From a virus: a DNA stretch of 36,707 nucleotides. Shown here piece after piece: positions 1 to 7,253 of this stretch. The notes under the pieces were generated by a model, which was given only the letters and a program-made list of their open reading frames with translations, had not been told where the DNA came from and searched no databases. The stretch's first letter is position 1. Each line of letters opens with the position of its first letter. The DNA lies in IMG/VR virus record IMGVR_UViG_3300045051_000005, positions 1-36,707 of that record; one strand, written 5' to 3'. The position numbers were made by a program, and so were the translations under genes.

Positions 1-127
1 CGGGCCACATAGCTGCTGCCAAGGATCGGGGTCTTCATCAGAAGTTCCCTGCGTAGATGTTGAACCGCTGCTTGTTCGCCACGATGCCGTAGGGCAGGCT
101 CATGATGTCGTTCGGGTTGTTGATCCG
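1..127. repeat. Left copy of the 127-bp terminal direct repeat (circle closure)
   Basis: Bases 1-127 are identical to 36581-36707. The copy contains the 3' end of the gp4-like gene and the start of the gp10-like gene. With one copy removed the ends join into a 36,580-bp circle in which gp4-like and gp10-like overlap as TGATG. A length of exactly 127 is a usual large assembly k-mer, so this is more likely an assembly overlap from a circular or circularly permuted genome than a biological terminal repeat. P22-type headful packaging would give permuted ends. Confidence 0.95.
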
Positions 128-751
128 CTTCAAGTTGCGTTTGCTGGTCATGGCAATGCGCTGAACTTGCGGCGAAGGTTCGACACCGAACTCAGGGGCG
201 ATTTCCATCGCCAAGTTGTACGTGAAAGCCCGCATATAACCCGGTGGAAAATGAAGTTCCGTGGTCAGGGCAGCAGGCTGTGTCAGTTCTTGCACCGAGA
301 TAAAGTGCCACTCCAAGACCTGCGTTGGCTTGGGGTAGATGAACATCTCGACATCGGGGAATGTCTCGTTGACGAAGATGACCTGCGGGAAAGTGGACGT
401 GGCGGTCTTAACCGCGATGCCGTTGTACTGGTCTTGGTTGATGAACTTGATGCCATACGACACGCCACTGGGAGCGCGGTAGTAGGTGGCGTCATCCATG
501 AGAACAGGGCGATTGCCCACAAAGTCGCCAGTGGGACCAAGGGTGCGGCGAATCTCGCCTGCGGGCCAACTGAAAACTTGATCTTGGGTGGCAAAGACCG
601 ACAACCGCTCGGTGTTCCACGAGTCGATCATCTGGTTCATTGCCACAAGGGCGTCTTGGCTGGTTGCGGCTGACGGGGTTTCGCTCTCAGCCAGTACACC
701 AATTAGGCGCAACGCCCGGTTGATTTGATCGCCTGCGGTGTACGTAGCCAT
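38..751 (-). CDS. Head-completion / packaged-DNA stabilisation protein, P22 gp4-like
   Basis: A 237-residue protein that resembles the P22 gp4 (tail accessory factor) family, which binds under the portal after packaging and receives the tail hub. The N-terminus (MATYTAGDQINRALRLIGV) and the following helix with the DALVAMNQMIDSWNTE stretch are typical of the podophage members. P22 gp4 itself is shorter, about 166 residues, and the extra length is a beta-rich middle part. The gene sits between the coat group and the gp10-like gene, as in P22. Its stop codon overlaps the gp10-like start by one base (TGATG) once the circle is closed. A GGAAG ribosome site precedes the ATG. The family call is from sequence pattern and position. 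Confidence 0.82.
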   Translation of the reverse strand: MATYTAGDQINRALRLIGVLAESETPSAATSQDALVAMNQMIDSWNTERLSVFATQDQVFSWPAGEIRRTLGPTGDFVGNRPVLMDDATYYRAPSGVSYGIKFINQDQYNGIAVKTATSTFPQVIFVNETFPDVEMFIYPKPTQVLEWHFISVQELTQPAALTTELHFPPGYMRAFTYNLAMEIAPEFGVEPSPQVQRIAMTSKRNLKRINNPNDIMSLPYGIVANKQRFNIYAGNF

Positions 752-752
752 G

Positions 753-998
753 TCAGCTTCCTTCGGATTCGTCGCTTGCCGAAGTCAGAAAAGATGGGAC
801 TTCGTTGGGCTGTTCGATGGGTTGTTCGGTCACTTTGCGAGACAACTTGTTGCGCACAGGCTTGTCTGCTTTCGGTGCCACCTCGACGGGCGTGTCAGGA
901 TTGTACTCGGTCCAACCGTTTTTGACATCCATCTCCATCTCAAGTTCGTTGATGGCAACTTTGGCACCGTGAATGGGGTGTACGAGGACTACGTTCAT
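753..998 (-). CDS. Small hypothetical virion-region protein
   Basis: This 81-residue protein has an ordered-looking N-terminus (MNVVLVHPIHGAKVAI), an acidic middle and a Lys/Pro/Glu/Ser-rich tail that is probably disordered. I chose the ATG at 998 because GGAG sits 8 bases upstream; an ATG four codons earlier overlaps that ribosome site. It lies between a terminator hairpin and the gp4-like gene, one base before the latter's start. Small proteins like this are common next to head-completion genes in short-tailed phages. I do not know its function. Confidence 0.7.
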   Translation of the reverse strand: MNVVLVHPIHGAKVAINELEMEMDVKNGWTEYNPDTPVEVAPKADKPVRNKLSRKVTEQPIEQPNEVPSFLTSASDESEGS

Positions 999-1011
999 GC
1001 AAATCTCCATG

Positions 1012-1038
1012 TGAAAACGGGGCCGAAGCCCCGTTTCG
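1012..1038 (-). terminator. Rho-independent terminator, UUCG loop
   Basis: On the minus strand a perfect 9-bp stem (AAACGGGGC / GCCCCGTTT) closes a UUCG tetraloop and is followed by UUUUC. It lies directly after the 135-residue gene. Its GGGGC-UUCG-GCCCC core is the same as that of the hairpin behind the coat gene. The U-run is short, so termination may be partial. Confidence 0.8.
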
Positions 1039-1053
1039 TTTACCGATCAGTGA

Positions 1054-1461
1054 TTAACCAATGCGGTAGGCGACAAACGTGTTGTCAGCGACCTTGCGGA
1101 AGCGGAACAACGCGCTGGAAGTCACTGCGATAGCGGTGACAGCGTTGCCACCATCGGTCACGCCGGTGCTCACAGCCAGCGTCACAGCGCCAGAGGAAGT
1201 ACCGATGTTGATGATGGACAGGTCGAACGTGCTGCCAACGGTGGCGTTGGGAACAGCGGCGTCGATCAAAGCACCAGTGGGCAGAGTGTAGGTAGCAGCG
1301 GAGGTGCCGGGGTTGGCGACCAGCATACCACCCACGATCTGAGCAGCGGTCAGAGTTGCAGTAGAAGTTGCGGTTTGCGGGGCAGCGTATGCACCCATGA
1401 TGGTTTCGGCACGGTTGCCGGGACCGACTTGATAACCGCCTGCGCCGTTAGGGAGAGCCAT
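1054..1461 (-). CDS. Hypothetical protein behind the coat gene, possible head decoration or fibre
   Basis: A 135-residue protein rich in Ala, Thr, Gly, Val and Ser with few charged residues, typical of an all-beta virion surface protein. No named domain is recognised. The start has a good AAAGGAAA ribosome site. The gene is alone between two rho-independent terminators, just downstream of the major coat gene. That position often holds decoration or cement proteins, but this role is inferred from context and composition only. Confidence 0.72.
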   Translation of the reverse strand: MALPNGAGGYQVGPGNRAETIMGAYAAPQTATSTATLTAAQIVGGMLVANPGTSAATYTLPTGALIDAAVPNATVGSTFDLSIINIGTSSGAVTLAVSTGVTDGGNAVTAIAVTSSALFRFRKVADNTFVAYRIG

Positions 1462-1487
1462 GATGATTTCCTTTGAAAATGATGTTC

Positions 1488-1513
1488 AGAAAAGAGGGGC
1501 CGAAGCCCCTCGG
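1488..1513 (-). terminator. Rho-independent terminator after the coat gene
   Basis: Minus-strand stem GAGGGGC / GCCCCTC closes a UUCG loop and is followed by UUUU. It starts a few bases after the coat stop codon. I see no clear promoter between it and the next gene, so it probably trims the coat transcript partially and sets the ratio of coat to the downstream head and tail proteins. Confidence 0.82.
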
Positions 1514-1519
1514 TTCAGA

Positions 1520-2728
1520 TTAGCCCCACACGCGGCAGGCCATCTGCGGACGGATCGTGTTGTAGCCGTACAGAACGTCAACACGGCAGGGCATCCGGTC
1601 GTTGTTGATGTCGTACTGGCGAACCACACGCAGGCTGATGCCGTTGTGAACGGCACGGCTGGCCATGTCCACACCTTGCGGCAGGAGCAGGTCGGCGGTG
1701 GCGAACGCAATCGCGTCACGATGGTAGGCGATGTTCTGAGCGTAGGTCGTCGAAGCAGCACCCACGAACACCACGGCCTTGCCGCTCTGAGGCAGCACGT
1801 CCACGGTAGCCAGAGCGTTGCCAGCCGAGTAGATCGGAGCAACGGTGATGTTGCCAGCACCAGAGCCGTTCAGGGTCGTCTCAGCAGTAGCGACGAACTG
1901 GAACAGCGAACCGGTGGACTCACGGGTCTGGGGGTTGACGGCGAAGCAGTCAGCCACGGTGAACACGTCACCGATGCGGACGATGCCGTTGTTGCCAGCG
2001 CCGGTGACAGCGATGGTGGTAGCGCCCTCAGCGGTCACAGCAGCCGACAGAGTACCGCCAGTGGCAGCACGCGAACCGGTCGTGAACGACTTGATCGACT
2101 GGCTCATGTTGACTTCATCGTAGCCCAGAACCTGCTCACCCATCATGCCGTTCTTGAACTGGCGGGAGATCACGTCTTGGGGGTTGAAGAAGCCGGACAG
2201 GCCGTTGACCAGCGCAGCGTTGGCGGCGGGGTTCACGGTCAGGTAGCGCGGCGACATGGTGGCTGCGTTTTCGTTCAGTTTCTGCTGGGCTTGCAGCATG
2301 ACCAAAGCGGAAGCGGGCGTTGTGCCGGGGGTGCCGACGGAGTTGCCGATCTGGCGGAAAGCGTTGGCAACGTCAGCGTCCACGGTGGAGGCCAATTGGC
2401 TGATACGAGGCTTCAGAACACGCTCTGCGAAGTCGTCCAACTGCATGGTCAGTTCGGCAGAGGTGAAGTTGATGCCAACGTGCTTCTGCGAGGCCACAGT
2501 CAGGGTGGTGTACTGCTCGTTGTCGTCCTGAGCTTGCAGGGCGGCACCGTCGGTCACCAGAGCGCGGTCGGGCAGGCGGATACGCAGGGTAGAACCGATC
2601 TTTGCACCTTCAACAGCGAAGCTGTCGTCGTACTGGCGGTTCACGTTGCGGGTGATCACGAGGTTGTTCTCCAGAATTTCCAGAGATTTGCGCGTGATCA
2701 TGTCAATGGTAAGAAGGCTGTTTGCCAT
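1520..2728 (-). CDS. Major coat protein, P22 gp5-like (HK97 fold)
   Basis: This 402-residue protein forms the capsid shell. The N-terminus (MANSLLTIDMITRKSLEIL), a following stretch with NVNRQYDDSF and RIRLPDRA, and the ending with RVDVLYGYNTIRPQMACRV are characteristic of the P22 coat family; the length is near the 430 residues of P22 gp5. It is preceded by the scaffold gene and followed by a terminator. A glycine/alanine/threonine-rich middle segment probably corresponds to the inserted domain seen in P22 coat. The family call is confident; the domain boundary is inferred. Confidence 0.92.
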   Translation of the reverse strand: MANSLLTIDMITRKSLEILENNLVITRNVNRQYDDSFAVEGAKIGSTLRIRLPDRALVTDGAALQAQDDNEQYTTLTVASQKHVGINFTSAELTMQLDDFAERVLKPRISQLASTVDADVANAFRQIGNSVGTPGTTPASALVMLQAQQKLNENAATMSPRYLTVNPAANAALVNGLSGFFNPQDVISRQFKNGMMGEQVLGYDEVNMSQSIKSFTTGSRAATGGTLSAAVTAEGATTIAVTGAGNNGIVRIGDVFTVADCFAVNPQTRESTGSLFQFVATAETTLNGSGAGNITVAPIYSAGNALATVDVLPQSGKAVVFVGAASTTYAQNIAYHRDAIAFATADLLLPQGVDMASRAVHNGISLRVVRQYDINNDRMPCRVDVLYGYNTIRPQMACRVWG

Positions 2729-2743
2729 GATTTAGAGTCCTAT

Positions 2744-3541
2744 TTAACGATTGCGGAGTGCCTGTGCTTTGGCGATTTGTCGTTGACGCTCGGCTGCAAT
2801 CCACTCCGATGCACTCATGGTCTGTACAGACCGAGGATCGGTGGTGTCAGTGACACCGGGGTTCACAGCGCGGGCGCTTACCGGACTGATCGGTGCGGGC
2901 GCAGACGTTGTTTTTTTCTGGGGAGGCTCGGCACCAAGTTTGGCTTCGATCTTCCCAATCTCACGCGCTTGCAGAAGTGGCGACAGACGCGAGATGCGAT
3001 CAGCTTCTTTTGGATTGCTGCCCAGCCAATAGGCCAAATCAGGTCCAAGGTCGGAGGCTTTGATTGTTTCAGCCATCACATCGGTGACGCGAAGCTGAGG
3101 GTTGTAGGCGACCTGTTCAAAGTCGTCGTACTTGCCACGGGCTTCTTCTTCACGTTCTGCGTAGGCGTCTTCAACCTGAGCGCGTTGCTTTTGGAGTTCT
3201 CGCTGCGCGATCAGTTCTTCGGCCTTCCGCATCGCCAGTGCTTCCGCATAGGCTTCGGTGGACTCAAACTGGTCTGCTGGCGGGAGTTCCGCTGGCATCG
3301 ACCGCGCGGCTTGCATTTCTGCTTGCTTTGCTTGCTGCTCACGTTCCCACTTACGTTGCTCTCTTGCGAGGCGTTTGCCGATCATTGCATCGAGTTCAGC
3401 TTGGGTGAATCGCTTCTCCTCTGCTGTCTCGCCGCCTTGACCTGCGACTTCCGGCGCGTTTTGTGCCTGATCCGTAGTGGCCGTCACTGCGGGGGCTTGC
3501 GCGGAGTCAACTTCCGCTAGGTTCTGGACTTCATCAGTCAT
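2744..3541 (-). CDS. Scaffolding protein
   Basis: About 265 residues, strongly charged and Glu/Gln/Arg/Lys-rich, with a long predicted coiled-coil from about residue 45 to 135, an acidic disordered N-terminus and a basic C-terminus. This is the usual architecture of podophage scaffolds, whose basic C-terminal helix-turn-helix binds coat. It lies between portal and coat as in P22. An ATG four codons upstream (3553) is an alternative start; I prefer 3541 because GGAA lies 7 bases before it. The scaffold would guide procapsid assembly and then leave or be cleaved; no protease gene is visible. Confidence 0.83.
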   Translation of the reverse strand: MTDEVQNLAEVDSAQAPAVTATTDQAQNAPEVAGQGGETAEEKRFTQAELDAMIGKRLAREQRKWEREQQAKQAEMQAARSMPAELPPADQFESTEAYAEALAMRKAEELIAQRELQKQRAQVEDAYAEREEEARGKYDDFEQVAYNPQLRVTDVMAETIKASDLGPDLAYWLGSNPKEADRISRLSPLLQAREIGKIEAKLGAEPPQKKTTSAPAPISPVSARAVNPGVTDTTDPRSVQTMSASEWIAAERQRQIAKAQALRNR

Positions 3542-3602
3542 CGCATGTTCCATTGGAACCCCGGTCTACTGGGCCGGTACAGTTTGTATTACACACGAAT
3601 TG

Positions 3603-3869
3603 TTATTCGTATGCAATGGTGCATGATACCGTGCCGGAAATCACAACATACAGACCCTTGTTGGTGTACATACCATCAAAGAAGTTGTAGTTGCTTCCAG
3701 CAACAGCGGCAAATGAGTCAATCACTTTGGCGTCCGACGTGCTAGATGTAGCCGAGTCGTAGACCGTGATGGTGCCCGCAGTTGCGGCACTCACGAAAAT
3801 ACCTTTCAGTTTTGCCGACATCGGCTTGATCTGAGTGGTGGTGGTGATCTGTGCGTAATTGGAAGACAT
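3603..3869 (-). CDS. Small hypothetical protein, probably virion-associated
   Basis: An 88-residue protein rich in Thr, Ser, Ala and aromatic beta-strand residues, with an AAGGAG ribosome site. It resembles small beta-sandwich proteins encoded near podophage capsid genes, but I recognise no named family. It lies between the DUF5856-like gene and the scaffold gene. A roughly 60-bp gap with no clear terminator follows it. Confidence 0.68.
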   Translation of the reverse strand: MSSNYAQITTTTQIKPMSAKLKGIFVSAATAGTITVYDSATSSTSDAKVIDSFAAVAGSNYNFFDGMYTNKGLYVVISGTVSCTIAYE

Positions 3870-3881
3870 TAGGGTTTCTCC

Positions 3882-4244
3882 TTATGCGAGGAACTTGAGT
3901 TTGTACAGGGTGCTCAGATACAGACCACTGATTTCGTCAATGATGTTCTGAAGCGGAGTGTCGGTCTTTTCGCAGACTTCGTAGCGCATCTTCTCGATGT
4001 CGGCCAGCGAGTCCTCAAGGAACTCGACAATGTTGGTCGTCTTTTTGGCCGACATCAAGCTGATGGGGCCAATCAGACCATGACGGCCCTGATAGGCTTC
4101 CGCGAACTTATCGGCCAATTCAACAATCTCGTCGTAGAACTCGTTCAGAGCCGAGTGCTTTGCAAAGCTGCGGGTGTTCAGATGCACGGAATGCGCGACA
4201 TCCCGTGCCAAGAACAACGTGCCCACGAAATCAGCGCATTTCAT
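3882..4244 (-). CDS. DUF5856-like small helical protein
   Basis: A 120-residue, almost wholly helical protein with an N-terminal segment (FVGTLFLARDVAHSVHL), then SFAKHSALNEFYDEI and AEAYQGRHGLIG. This pattern, with repeated His and Glu on helices, matches the phage DUF5856 proteins, which look like ferritin-like/Dps-like four-helix bundles. Function is unknown. Its start overlaps the end of the portal gene by 14 bases and has AAGGAG 6 bases upstream, so it is translationally linked to portal. The DUF assignment is from memory of the pattern and should be confirmed. Confidence 0.72.
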   Translation of the reverse strand: MKCADFVGTLFLARDVAHSVHLNTRSFAKHSALNEFYDEIVELADKFAEAYQGRHGLIGPISLMSAKKTTNIVEFLEDSLADIEKMRYEVCEKTDTPLQNIIDEISGLYLSTLYKLKFLA

Positions 4245-6429
4245 TCATCTCTCCTTGCTCGGGCATTCCACCCATCTGTTCCATTGATTCCATCTGCGAA
4301 GTCTCACGCATTTGAGGTGCACCGGCAACCAGATCGCCGGTATCGACAGCGGCTGCAATGGTGCCCATCACGATGTCCTGAATCTGCTCGGGGGTCATGC
4401 TGGCCTGCACGGCGCTGATGCGCTGTGTTTCGGCCTGATACGCCTTGACCTCGGCTTCAAACTCCTTGATGTTGAGATCGCGGGCTTCCATGCTCTGATT
4501 GACGTTTTGCAACATCTGGAACATGTTTTGCATCTCGGCTTGCATGGCTTCCATCTGCTGGTTGGCAGCAACCAGAGCCGGGTTGTCCTCGTCGGCCAAC
4601 ACTTTCGGGTCCAAAGTCTTCTGGAACCGCTTGGCGAGGTCTTGGGCACCGGGCCAGTCCATGTTCTTGACGAACAGGTCACCCGCCACGCTCCAAAGCT
4701 GCGGGTTGCCCTGCAACAGTTGGGCCATCGACTCCAGAGCCTCCTGACGCTTGGTGGCGTAGCCGGGGCCAGTGATGACACGCACGTCGTACTTGCCGAC
4801 AGACGGGTTGTAGATTTTGTCGATGACCACGCCTTCTTGGTTCACGATCTTTTTGACCGGTTCCTCTTGCATCGGGTTCATCTTGACGGTCGATGGTTCG
4901 CCGTCTTCACCAATGATGCGGGCAATGCGCTCAGTGTCGTAAATCTTGGGGATCAAATCCACCAGTTGACGACCAACATGGCGAATAGCGCGGGCCAGAT
5001 TATCCACATAGTGATAGGTTCCTACGTCCCCCTCGCGCTGACGCGCAAGGATTGCTTTACCAGACCGCTCGTTGCTGGACATGCCCAGCGATGCGTTGTA
5101 CTGACCGGTGGCGGACTTGATGTCTTCGGATGCGCCTGCTTTGGCCTGCAACAGCCCGCTGGAGGCCATCGGAGGTTGTGCCCGCTGGGGCAGAGGCAGA
5201 ACAGCACCTTGACCGTCCGTAACGTCAGGGTTGACCTCCAGATACGGCCAGTTCTGGGTGTTGGCAGTCTTCCACTGTTGCTCGTACCCTTCAAACTGCC
5301 CGCCGTATCCGATGAACGGTGCTTTGGGTGCCAGCGCCAGCATTTCGGCTTCCTGCGACACCCAGTAGTTGTACATGCGCTGTGCGTCTTTGGCGTTGCG
5401 CACCAAGCCGCTGACATACACCCGGCCGTCCACCTCAAACTCGTTGCCGACCACGCGCACCACGGGGATGAACGAGCCAGCCCAGTCGCGTTCTTCAAGA
5501 ATCTCGTAGCCGTTGATCTTGCACCACTTGACCTTCTTGCGGTCAGAGGGGCGAGAGCGCAGGGGCTTGCCGAACATCATGCGCAGCGACTTGTCCTCGG
5601 GACTGCCGTCAAAAGCGGTCACGTTGCCGGGGTACAGGTTCAGCGTTGCTTTTTCGTACTCGATGTAGAAATACTCAGCAATGCGAACTGTGTTCTCGCT
5701 GATCCACTGGCTGATTGACTGATCGCCAACGCCCAACGACATCAAGGTGTTAATCGGGGCGGCGTTGGGGTACAGGCGCTCATACTCAGCCTTGGTCATG
5801 TCTTCCGTGATGAAGCACCAGCGGGCGTCAGAGCCAGTCGGGTCTTGAATCAAGGGGTCCATGTAGACCGAGAAGCTGTTGCGAACGCGCCCGATCTTAA
5901 TGTCCTGATCGAAGGTGTCTTCGTCGCAATACTCGGTCAGCAGGCGGATGTAGCCTTCGCCGTAGGAAACTTGGTTCTCGCAAGCGGTGTCATAGGCCAC
6001 GTCGGCATCCGAGATGTACTCGATGTGACGGATCACGCCGTTGTAGACATCGGCCACCTCGACATCACCCTTGTCGTCAGCCGGGATCACCTTAATACCC
6101 GGGCGGTTCATGCGCTGCTCGTTGGTGATCTGCTTAACGTGCTGGGGTAGCTTGTTGATGGTCAGGCAGGGGCGGGCGTTGATGGTTTGACCCTGCACCG
6201 CGCCACGGGTCTGGAGAACGTCAGCGGGCCACTGCCACTGGTTGTCCGGGGAGCCTGCGTAGAAGCGCAGGTCGTCAAGTTCACTCTCGCGTGTCTCGGA
6301 AAACGCCGAGATCGCCATTGTCATGCGTGAACGGGCGACGGTCAGGATGTCCTCGGAACCGCCTTTTGACGGGTACGGGCCGTTCTTTGCCACATTCGCT
6401 GCGGCCACGATTCCGGTTGTGTCTTTCAT
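4231..6429 (-). CDS. Portal protein, P22 gp1-like
   Basis: This 732-residue protein is close to the 725 residues of P22 portal. It would form the dodecameric DNA channel at one capsid vertex, bind the terminase and later the gp4-like protein. Supporting stretches include the early segment with DDLRFYAGSPDNQW, then LTINKLPQHVKQITNEQRMN, IPADDKGDVEVADVYNG and SYGEGYIRLLTEY. A long coiled-coil with Glu/Gln-rich sequence and a Met/Gln-rich tail (from about residue 620) fits the helical barrel of P22-type portals. The start ATG overlaps the stop of the GroES-like gene (ATGA). Confidence 0.94.
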   Translation of the reverse strand: MKDTTGIVAAANVAKNGPYPSKGGSEDILTVARSRMTMAISAFSETRESELDDLRFYAGSPDNQWQWPADVLQTRGAVQGQTINARPCLTINKLPQHVKQITNEQRMNRPGIKVIPADDKGDVEVADVYNGVIRHIEYISDADVAYDTACENQVSYGEGYIRLLTEYCDEDTFDQDIKIGRVRNSFSVYMDPLIQDPTGSDARWCFITEDMTKAEYERLYPNAAPINTLMSLGVGDQSISQWISENTVRIAEYFYIEYEKATLNLYPGNVTAFDGSPEDKSLRMMFGKPLRSRPSDRKKVKWCKINGYEILEERDWAGSFIPVVRVVGNEFEVDGRVYVSGLVRNAKDAQRMYNYWVSQEAEMLALAPKAPFIGYGGQFEGYEQQWKTANTQNWPYLEVNPDVTDGQGAVLPLPQRAQPPMASSGLLQAKAGASEDIKSATGQYNASLGMSSNERSGKAILARQREGDVGTYHYVDNLARAIRHVGRQLVDLIPKIYDTERIARIIGEDGEPSTVKMNPMQEEPVKKIVNQEGVVIDKIYNPSVGKYDVRVITGPGYATKRQEALESMAQLLQGNPQLWSVAGDLFVKNMDWPGAQDLAKRFQKTLDPKVLADEDNPALVAANQQMEAMQAEMQNMFQMLQNVNQSMEARDLNIKEFEAEVKAYQAETQRISAVQASMTPEQIQDIVMGTIAAAVDTGDLVAGAPQMRETSQMESMEQMGGMPEQGEMNEMR

Positions 6430-6674
6430 GCGTCAAATACTCCAAGGGTATGCGCCTCTCGCATGACGAGGAGGTCTTCGCCTTCCCATTGTAAGTCTTG
6501 ACCGATGGAATCTCCAAACAGTACCCGGTCGCCTACTTTTACATCTACGGCATCCGGGCCAGCGGAGACGACGGTGCCGGTACCAGTTTGCTTTTGTCGC
6601 AGGAGGATGAAAAGGTCGTGTTTCTCCATGTCGGGACGCACGATCAGGCAGTCTTGGGTGGCTTGTAGTCTCAT
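6426..6674 (-). CDS. GroES-like co-chaperonin
   Basis: An 82-residue protein with the Cpn10 pattern: LIVRPD near residues 10-15, GTGTVVSAGP (31-40), DVKVGDRVLF (44-53), GEDLLVMRE (65-73) and a terminal LGVF. GroES is about 97 residues; the loss is mostly in the mobile-loop and roof region. The segment between residues 15 and 31 contains FILL, a possible counterpart of the hydrophobic IVL tripeptide that docks on GroEL. It would redirect the host GroEL to fold phage proteins, likely coat or portal, as T4 gp31 and RB49 CocO do. It is coupled by 4-base overlaps to the gene before it and to the portal gene. Confidence 0.85.
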   Translation of the reverse strand: MRLQATQDCLIVRPDMEKHDLFILLRQKQTGTGTVVSAGPDAVDVKVGDRVLFGDSIGQDLQWEGEDLLVMREAHTLGVFDA

Positions 6675-6823
6675 TTTTTGGACTTTGTTGGGGCTTTTTT
6701 GGCAGCTTCGCGCTTGACGCTGTACGCAATGGCAACGGCTTGTTTTACCGGCTTTCCAGAGCCAATTTCAGCCTTGACGTTCTTGCGAAACGCCTCTTTG
6801 GAGGTGGATTTTACGAGTGGCAT
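6671..6823 (-). CDS. Small basic protein (50 aa)
   Basis: A 50-residue, very basic protein beginning MPLVKSTSKEAFRKNVKAEI and ending in a Lys/Ala/Pro tail. The middle (SGKPVKQAVAIAYSVKREA) recurs in many phage-encoded mini-proteins of unknown function, as far as I recall. Its start overlaps the stop of the preceding gene as TGATG and its stop overlaps the GroES-like start as ATGA, which strongly supports translation. DNA or RNA binding is possible from charge alone. Confidence 0.78.
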   Translation of the reverse strand: MPLVKSTSKEAFRKNVKAEIGSGKPVKQAVAIAYSVKREAAKKAPTKSKK

Positions 6824-6987
6824 CACTTGCTCCTTGCGGGCTTTTTGGCGGTCTTGGCCGACTCTTTGAACGCCTTGTTAGTGGGTGCTCCGGGGGAGCC
6901 GGGTTTGCGCATCTTCTCACCAGAACCTGCTTTGATGCGGGCCTGTTTGGCGTGAATGTTGGCGTAGAGTCCGGGTTTTGTAGCCAT
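6823..6987 (-). CDS. Small basic protein (54 aa)
   Basis: A 54-residue protein beginning MATKPGLYANIHAKQARIK, followed by a glycine/lysine-rich stretch and a Lys-rich tail. It belongs to a type of small basic phage protein often found next to DUF6321-like genes. It is two bases after the stop of the upstream gene and ends in a TGATG overlap with the next one. The function is unknown. Confidence 0.78.
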   Translation of the reverse strand: MATKPGLYANIHAKQARIKAGSGEKMRKPGSPGAPTNKAFKESAKTAKKPARSK

Positions 6988-6989
6988 GA

Positions 6990-7253
6990 TCAGCACTTCC
7001 ATCGTTTGAGCGATGCCTTGGCCCGCTCGGCTGGACCTTTGGCGTTTTTGACAACCCCTTCCATGCGAGCACAGAAGCTGGCCTTGCGACCAGCATCGGC
7101 TTTGGTCTTGGGGCTGGGAGCGGGGGCTTTGAGTTTGGAGCCGGTTTCCCGGTTGTACTTGGCGCGGCCTTTTTCAGTCAGGCCAGCACCCTTGGAGACG
7201 GGCAGCTTTTCACCCTTCTTGACGCTCAGAGAGACACTTTTCTTTGTTGCCAT
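6990..7253 (-). CDS. DUF6321-like small basic protein
   Basis: An 87-residue basic protein with GLTEKGRAKYNRETGSKL near the middle, then KASFCARMEG and a C-terminal RAKASLKRWKC. These blocks match the DUF6321 proteins of phages, which have unknown function; the cysteine positions might bind metal. The ATG at 7253 overlaps the terminase stop (TGATG), so I reject a start five codons upstream. It is the first of three consecutive Lys-rich proteins between the large terminase and the GroES-like gene. Confidence 0.82.
   Translation of the reverse strand: MATKKSVSLSVKKGEKLPVSKGAGLTEKGRAKYNRETGSKLKAPAPSPKTKADAGRKASFCARMEGVVKNAKGPAERAKASLKRWKC

Noticed and set aside
1460-3520. A 686-codon plus-strand open frame antisense to coat and scaffold
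   Set aside because: It is a shadow of GC-rich coding DNA: the coat and scaffold proteins on the other strand have clear family patterns, and the antisense translation is low-complexity His/Val/Gly/Arg without a ribosome site.
4312-5718. A 468-codon plus-strand frame antisense to portal
   Set aside because: The portal reading is certain and the antisense protein shows the His/Leu/Val bias of a complement frame.
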